Both the position numbers and the translations under genes were made by a program. Of a stretch of 64,000 nt of DNA, positions 58,054-64,000 are shown piece by piece (position 1 is the first letter of the stretch; each line of letters opens with the position of its first letter). Under the pieces are notes generated by a model, which was given only the letters and a program-made list of their open reading frames with translations, made no database searches and had not been told where the DNA came from. Source of the DNA: Apostichopus japonicus (lineage: Eukaryota; Echinodermata; Holothuroidea; Aspidochirotida; Stichopodidae); assembly GCF_037975245.1 (NCBI RefSeq), contig NC_092574.1, forward strand, positions 3,629,001-3,693,000, given 5' to 3'.

Positions 58054-59275
58054 TTAAAACGGGAATGCAGACATCTTTCATATTTTGTGTGTGGATGTAC
58101 CATACTGAGTACAAAAAGCATTTTCTCATAGGTCAAAGGTCAGCAGGTGTAACAGGATGAAAATCTTTGAACACAAATTATAGTGGTATGAAGCTTTGAC
58201 TTCTCTTGTATTTAGTGTATGGATGTTTGACTACAGAATTCCAAAGATCAGTAGGGTCATAGTCTGAAACCTTGTATACAGGATATTGAAGGACAGAAAC
58301 TTTTTCATCTATCATATTTTTTTCTTTCTACATAAACCACATTAACTAATTGACAACTATTGCTTTCTGTGGTCAGTATGCTGCCCTCGTATATGTGTCT
58401 ATATGTGCGACATGGACAGCTAGCTAACCAGCGAAATGATGAAGAAGAGACTAACCCTCACGCATGTATTTGTGGTAAAACTGAAACAAAAGATATCATG
58501 AACTTGATAATAATAATACAATGCTACAAATTTAGGCTTGTTAAACGGGTGAACTTTGAACATAAAAAGTCAAACTGAAGGTCACTGCAATGCAATTAAT
58601 TCTGCTGAATAACTACATTGTGTGTAGCGAATGAGAGTCTGGTCACTCAGGGATTTAATTAATTAGTTCTCTTAACTTTTCTTAAGACGAATAATTAATG
58701 GCATAATTTACAATACATTAGATTGTGTGCACTAGCCTAAATCATTATGACCAATGGTAGCAACACATCAAACACAATTGTAGATGCTTAAGGATACAAA
58801 TATGCTAGCTTCAACAGGAGCAAAAGTGATTAAATTCAATCCAAACATCTAAATTAACATTTCATGTTGTTATCAAAATAGATAAGATTATGGAATCACT
58901 ACAAATCTGAAAAATAACATATTATGTGCTCTTTGCATTTCAAGGAAAATTACTTCTTAATTTGGTAAACAATTTAGATTCTAAATGTCTATAATCTAAA
59001 ATAACATGTATTTGCTAGACAATGTCAAACAACAATACCCCATCAGCTATATAAAAAGAGAAATTACTTACAGACTCTAATTGAGCCATGTCGAAAACGT
59101 TAGCTGATTGAGATACTGTGTGTGGTACATAAGGCGGAATGCAATGTTGTTTGCTGAACATGCTGAAAACCCAATATGAATAACCCCTTTTACAGAAAAG
59201 TTCTTAAACTGAAAACATAGAGGAATGTTAATCACGTCGCTTGGACACTGTCTTTGCCCTCTGCTGACCCTTTCA
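58054..59275. other. Intron, dispersed repeat then nothing
   Basis: 58058-58380 is a copy of the AAGAAGCATTTTC repeat family. A frame at 58360-58578 contains HACICGKTETKDIMN, faintly like the Cys-His tail of some LINE proteins, too weak to call. No HECT exon was found although one is expected between 56.1 and 62.1 kb. Confidence 0.5.
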
Positions 59276-60043
59276 CAAGGGCGGCGGAAGCACTTTCAAT
59301 CTGGGGGGGGCACCAACGTCGAAGGGCACTTAGCAGAAATTCCATTGGACTGATGCAGCCTGATATTTAGTACCCTTTATAACTATTATTGTATTATCTT
59401 ATTTGCGTATACACATCACTCCATCAATGCCACCACCCCCCCCCCCCCCCTCAAGGAAACAATGCATATTAGCACTGCAATATCTAATGTGCAAATTGGG
59501 AAACAAGGAAAAAGACAAAATGAGGTGAAATCATTATAAAGTCCAAGTCCCTGCACACGCGATCGATACATGCATGAAAGGAAATGAAATATGTCAAAAT
59601 ACTGAAAGAAAAATAATTTTCAATGTGTTTTTCAATGGTTAAATTATTATGATCATTATTATTGTAACGACTTTCCCAATAATTCTAACCAATTTGGAAG
59701 GGTTATAACACGGCAAATGATTGTATGTTATTGGCATGCGATGTAATAACCAATGCATGCCTATATGATATGCACATTAACATGTTGAACGCGCACGTAG
59801 CGCTCGAAAAATTTTGGTAATATTTTTCGGGCAAGCTGTTACAGCCTCCCCAATTCAAATTGGGCTCCTATGCCTGTGGTAGTAAACATTTAAAAATTCC
59901 CGAAATATTTCATTCGACGTGGGTTTCGCTTTGTTAACTCTTTTTTTATTTAGAAATTTTTTGGTAGAAAAAGGGCACATTTTTAACCGGAGGAAAAGTG
60001 GGGGGCACGTGCCCCCTGTGCCCCCCCGGTTCCGCTGCCCTTG
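59276..60043. mobile_element. hAT-like element 6
   Basis: Ends CAAGGGCGGCGGAAGC / GGTTCCGCTGCCCTTG with exact 8-bp duplication CCCTTTCA (59268-59275, 60044-60051). Inside, about 59640-59875 matches the left part of element 1 (32022-32260) in reverse complement, ending CTCCTATGCCTGTG, so an element-1 relative is nested here. Confidence 0.93.
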
Positions 60044-60468
60044 CCCTTTCATAACTCTGTAACCTATCTGACTCCAGAGGGAAATTTTCCCATACATGTG
60101 TGGTCAATGTACAACATTCCTCAACTATCATTCCACCACCTATCAATCTTTCTGTGTTTGACCTCATATGAACTTGGAGCAACTCTGAAACAACTAACTT
60201 GCTTATGTAAAACCCCAAAAGATTCCATTTATATCCCTTAATTCTACAACATGTTTATTAAGAGAACTTACATCTTTTTATCACTTGATACACTTTCATG
60301 GGCATAGTTTGCAATGATATTCCATGCCCAATAGGGCAACTCCTAATGTCCCCCCTGATTGCTGTGGTGGACTATTCATTTTCCTCAAAATAATAAATAA
60401 ATGGGTGGGATGCATTTTTAAAAATCTTTTTTATTTAAAAAATCATGGATCGGCATATGTGTAGTATT

Positions 60469-61895
60469 CATGGGCGTCAATCCAGGGGGGGGACGGGGGA
60501 CACGTCCCCCCACATTTCGATGGGTGGTGGAAACAATATCAAATGTCCCCCCACACATTTGGAAAAGAGTAATGTCGTGTCTCTATTTGGTTAGGACTTA
60601 CACATCTCAGGATTCATATCATCGAATATCGCTCAATGTTGCTGAATGGAGAATTCTACCCACATCTCATGAGTTGGTACCCTGAGCTCTCCGACAATCT
60701 TAAGCTTAGTCTGCCTTTCTTTTGAGGCCAGTTCCAGTTGTTGTCAGTTGAAGGGTATAGACAAATATTCAAGTTGATGAATCCAGCGGTACGGGCTATG
60801 TTTGGTGAATTCGAAGCTCTCTTTCTTCGAAGAGGCATTATCTGCCAAAATTTTCTTGTACGCTTCGCGCCAACCATGGTGGCGCTACGCTTAGATAGTT
60901 TGCAATGCGGAATCTACAGTTTCGCCCCTCCCTTGGCAAATTCCTGGCTACGCACCTGTTGCAAATTATCTTTCCTTCAGTAGGTGCCTGAAAATTTATC
61001 AGCATTTTGCCCGAATTTTCACAAAAATATTTGGTTGGGGTAGGGGGGGGCTAATAAATTTGTGAAATGAGTGCCAGTGGGTACAAATGTATCGAAAAAA
61101 AGTTCGGAACAAAAGTGCAGTCGCGAAAGATTGGGTGTCTGACTGACACTGACCGTATCGTTGACGAGTAGCGCGAGGGTGGGGGGGGGATGTGGGGTAC
61201 AAAGCAGCAGTCGGAATTTTCTGGCTTAAACCATATGCATCCAGTTGGATTTTCAGCCACTACACCCCCCCCCCCCCTCAATCATCAGGCCTTAGCTACG
61301 TTCCTGATTACACGGTGGTGACATAGTACGCTCCGACCAGAATTCACCCGATTACCAGATGCAGATCCACCTAGCAACCGAGGTAACTTGCGTGAGGACT
61401 CCAACGAACAACCACTGATTTATTTGGATGCCTTCATCACTTTAGCCACCACTCACATGGGACCTATTCTAAGTCTGACGATAAATTTATTCACAGATTG
61501 TTAGTTGTCATGGGTTCGAACAATTGAGAGGTATTCTATCCTAAAACATAGGGCAAAATGGGGCTGGGGTTTCAGTTCGCCGGATCATTTGTCAACTTGC
61601 ACTGGGTTCTAATGTTCATGTCAATTGGAATCACTAATGAAAGAAATAATCCACCAAAAATGAAGGTCGCATGAACTTTCTTGCAGATTTCCTAAGTGAC
61701 GAATTTGTAATTTTCACCCGATATCACGCAACTAGATGGCTGCTATCCAGCCTGGCAAGTGCCATCTCCAACGATCTGGCAGGTATTGAAATCTGAAATT
61801 TTCTTGGTATGTTGCGCGCCAACCGATAGTACTTACGGCTGGAATACTCGAATCGATTACGTCCCCCCACGTTTCAAATCGGATTGACGCCCCTG
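60469..61895. mobile_element. hAT-like element 7
   Basis: Ends CATGGGCGTCAATCC / GGATTGACGCCCCTG with exact 8-bp duplication GTAGTATT (60461-60468, 61896-61903). The interior has the CGCGCCAACCATGGTGGCGC palindrome twice (about 60865, and a variant near 61815) and a G/C-run-rich right half. No transposase frame. Confidence 0.93.
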
Positions 61896-62132
61896 GTAGT
61901 ATTCACTAATGTAAAACAACTGCATGGATTTTTGACCTTACACGACCCTGCAACTTAAGAAAAAATTAATCTCATATATAAAAGTTTTTCCGCCACATTG
62001 GAAGGAACCGACATGCAAAATGTACAGTTTGAAATGTCCAACTTTTGTAACTGTTTTATGCAAATGTGAGTTGTGCATATGTCACTGAAAATCTGACTAT
62101 ATTCCTTAATATATGTATTTTTTTTGCTGCAG

Positions 62133-62305
62133 ATATTGAAGGCAACATCTAAAGAGGAATTGGAGAACGCTATCTCAAAAGCAAAAGTGTTGATAGCAAT
62201 GGCTGGATGCTTCCGGCAGATCAAACACCTACTTGACCAAATTGGGTTGGGGTGCGACTTGACCAGGTTTTATTTGGTTAACCGGGTTAGATCAGCTTAT
62301 GAGAG
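62133..62305 (+). CDS. Gene 2 HECT exon (N-lobe, middle)
   Basis: Strong acceptor (TTTTTTTTTGCTGCAG), donor GAGAG|GTATGG, phase 0 in and 2 out. It reads KATSKEELENAISKAKVLIA then MAGCFRQIKHLLDQ and LTRFYLVNRVRSAYER. In G2E3-like HECT domains the pattern 'A.t.eEL..ai......l...GC.r.i......k......v....v...f' follows the 'LVHGGP' exon, which I could not find upstream. Confidence 0.9.
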
Positions 62306-63057
62306 GTATGGACATAAGTAATGAAGCCAAAAGAAGAAAAAAAACATATGGGACACTTTGTTATTTCACAAGTACATGAAATAATGAGCTTGGAACCATA
62401 TTTCCTAATCAGTACCAGGTCAATCAATCTCATTCTTGGTAAAGATGATTGCTTACACTGAGTGTATAAATTCCCCCTCCCTCAACAATGGGTGTAGATG
62501 AGATAAATTAGTTTGCTGTTTTGTTTATTAATGCAACTGGCGATGAAAGTGGCAATGGTTTCCATGTTACTCTGTTGGGTGTGTGAATATTGACACCTCA
62601 ATGGTAAATCACCATTGACACTCAGGATTGAATGAATGTGTGCATCCACCAAGCTGTCCATTTGTGGACCCCTTACATGTGTATGTTGATTTGGTTGTGG
62701 TTTTCCGGATATAGCCTTAGAACCGAATAGCCGACTAAGAGACAAAAGCTTGCTTGAATAAGCATTAAACCATGCTTTTGACATTGATGAAAAGTAAATC
62801 TATCCCAACACCATCATAACTATTTATGCCATGAGATCCCTACTGAAATGAATATTCCTTTAATTGTGTGCTTGAACATGAATAAATATAAAACTCCAAG
62901 GAATTAAAAAAAATATATGATTATTATGTGATATATATCAATCAAAGTGAAATAATGACTAATCAATAACAAGAATCCCACCCTATATCAATAACACCCA
63001 ACAATCTATATCAATAACACCCAACAACCTATGATTGTCTGTATTTACATTCCATAG
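62306..63057. other. Intron, nothing recognised
   Basis: Contains a duplicated CAATAACACCCAACAA(T/C)CTAT near 62985-63030. No other feature. Confidence 0.5.
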
Positions 63058-63272
63058 TTTTCTGGAAGGAATGAAAGCGATGAACCTTCTTGGAGCAATC
63101 CATGAAAGTCCAAAAGTGTTTGAGCCATGTTTCCATGGAGAGGCCGTAAAAATTACTGCAGATATCATGGAAAACATTTTTGTTTATGATTTAAGCCCAG
63201 AGGGTAGCAACAAGAGGGCAATGGAAGAAAATGCAGTTGCTTTTTGGCTTGATTTCTTGTTGGACATCCAAG
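63058..63272 (+). CDS. Gene 2 HECT exon (N-lobe, end)
   Basis: Acceptor TTTACATTCCATAG, donor CCAAG|GTATGA, phase 2 in (forming Ser across the junction) and phase 1 out, 71 codons. FLEGMKAMNLLGAIHESPKV, FEPCFHGEAVKITADIMENI and LSPEGSNKRAMEENAVAFWL fit the G2E3-like HECT sequence just before the C-lobe. No lesions. The C-lobe exons with the catalytic Cys must lie beyond the right edge. Confidence 0.95.
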
Positions 63273-64000
63273 GTATGAAATCATATGTAATCTTGACTGC
63301 ACATGCATGTGTGTGTGTATGTGTGTTTGACAGTAAGCATGTAAAAATGTTATTGATTTTTAGTTTCAATGATAGTTCTTAACCTCAGCAGTCATGTTGG
63401 TGTGTGCGATGCCTTGCTGTTAAACATGAAGGAAACCTAGACATCTTTGTATTTAGTAGGTGGATGACTGGATGTACCACATTGTGTACAAGAAGCATTT
63501 TCTTGTAGCTAGGTACAAGGTCTGCAGGTGTGACATCCTGAAAATCTTTAAACACAATATCTAAACCACATTAACTACTTGAAGCCTGTTGCTTTCTGTG
63601 GTCACCAATGATCATTATGTAACCATCTACTTTTTGAACTCATTACTATGACTGTCATTTTGATACATTACATGCCAATTATTAATGACCTTTACAACAA
63701 TAAAATGTGATGTTGTGTCATCGATACCTCATCGCATTTTTGTGTTCTGGTTTTAATATGTATGATATTCTGGTCTGACAGTCAGGGCTTGCTTCTAAGG
63801 GGTGAGGCCGGAGAGCGTGGGCAGTGCAGCTTTTCTTTGTCAATTTATGGTGATGTAAAATTATTATGCAAGTTTACGTTACACCATGGACAAATGGGCA
63901 AATGTTGTGCCATCCCTACTGACATACCACTTAATTATATCCACGGGTTAGGTTATCAGCTAAACAACATGAATATCACACAGCATGTTTCATGCAAGTT
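63273..64000. other. Intron at right edge, with dispersed repeat
   Basis: A TGTGTGTG-type short run near 63307, then a copy of the AAGAAGCATTTTC repeat family at about 63420-63605. No further HECT exon is visible before the window ends. Confidence 0.6.

Noticed and set aside
58360-58578. LINE-like Cys-rich frame (HACICGKTETK)
   Set aside because: Only one short motif resembles a retroelement tail and there is no adjoining RT sequence.

Overview
This window is eukaryotic, intron-rich and AT-rich, and looks like an invertebrate deuterostome, probably an echinoderm. That placement is inference. It rests on short phase-matched exons separated by kilobase introns, a HECT ubiquitin ligase of the 'G2/M phase-specific E3-like' type that is expanded in echinoderms, amphioxus and fish, and a dense mix of DNA transposons, Penelope-like elements, a tRNA-derived SINE and a CR1/L2-type LINE. 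There are no operons; genes were assembled by hand from splice sites and codon phase.

Gene 1 (4.58-12.90 kb, +) is a predicted six-exon gene for a small acidic protein of about 134 aa ending in a degenerate zinc-finger-like segment. Two of its exons are copies of one 57-nt exon inside a 200-bp direct duplication. Its introns hold two separate arrays of a ~350-370 bp monomer family (6.4-8.6 and, beyond the gene, 15.3-18.1 kb), a 656-bp foldback element with an 8-bp target duplication, and two TTAA-flanked elements.

Gene 2 (22.38 kb to beyond the right edge, +) is read as one long HECT E3 locus: a 5' exon, an AT-hook-like exon, a middle exon, a UBX-like pair of exons (40.1-40.6 kb), linker exons (47.7-48.4 and 54.5-55.1 kb) and HECT exons (55.8, 62.1 and 63.1 kb). 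The catalytic-cysteine lobe lies outside the window. One N-lobe exon expected between 56.1 and 62.1 kb was not found. The three middle exons each look one base short and one also carries an in-frame stop, while the HECT exons are clean. A two-exon alternative 3' end with poly(A) signals sits at 33.6-34.7 kb.

Introns and flanks are packed with mobile DNA: a dead Merlin/IS1016-type transposase (23.6-24.3 kb) with a 76-bp internal duplication, a broken LINE (45.5-47.3 kb), Penelope-like RT and GIY-YIG fragments (49.4-52.2 and 54.1 kb), at least six hAT-like non-autonomous elements with 5-8 bp target duplications, and two TTAA-flanked elements carrying P2X7-like coding debris. The most striking non-coding signal is a cluster of hammerhead ribozyme motifs on the minus strand between 48.97 and 51.15 kb. 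One is a textbook minimal hammerhead, and another abuts a tRNA-like sequence.
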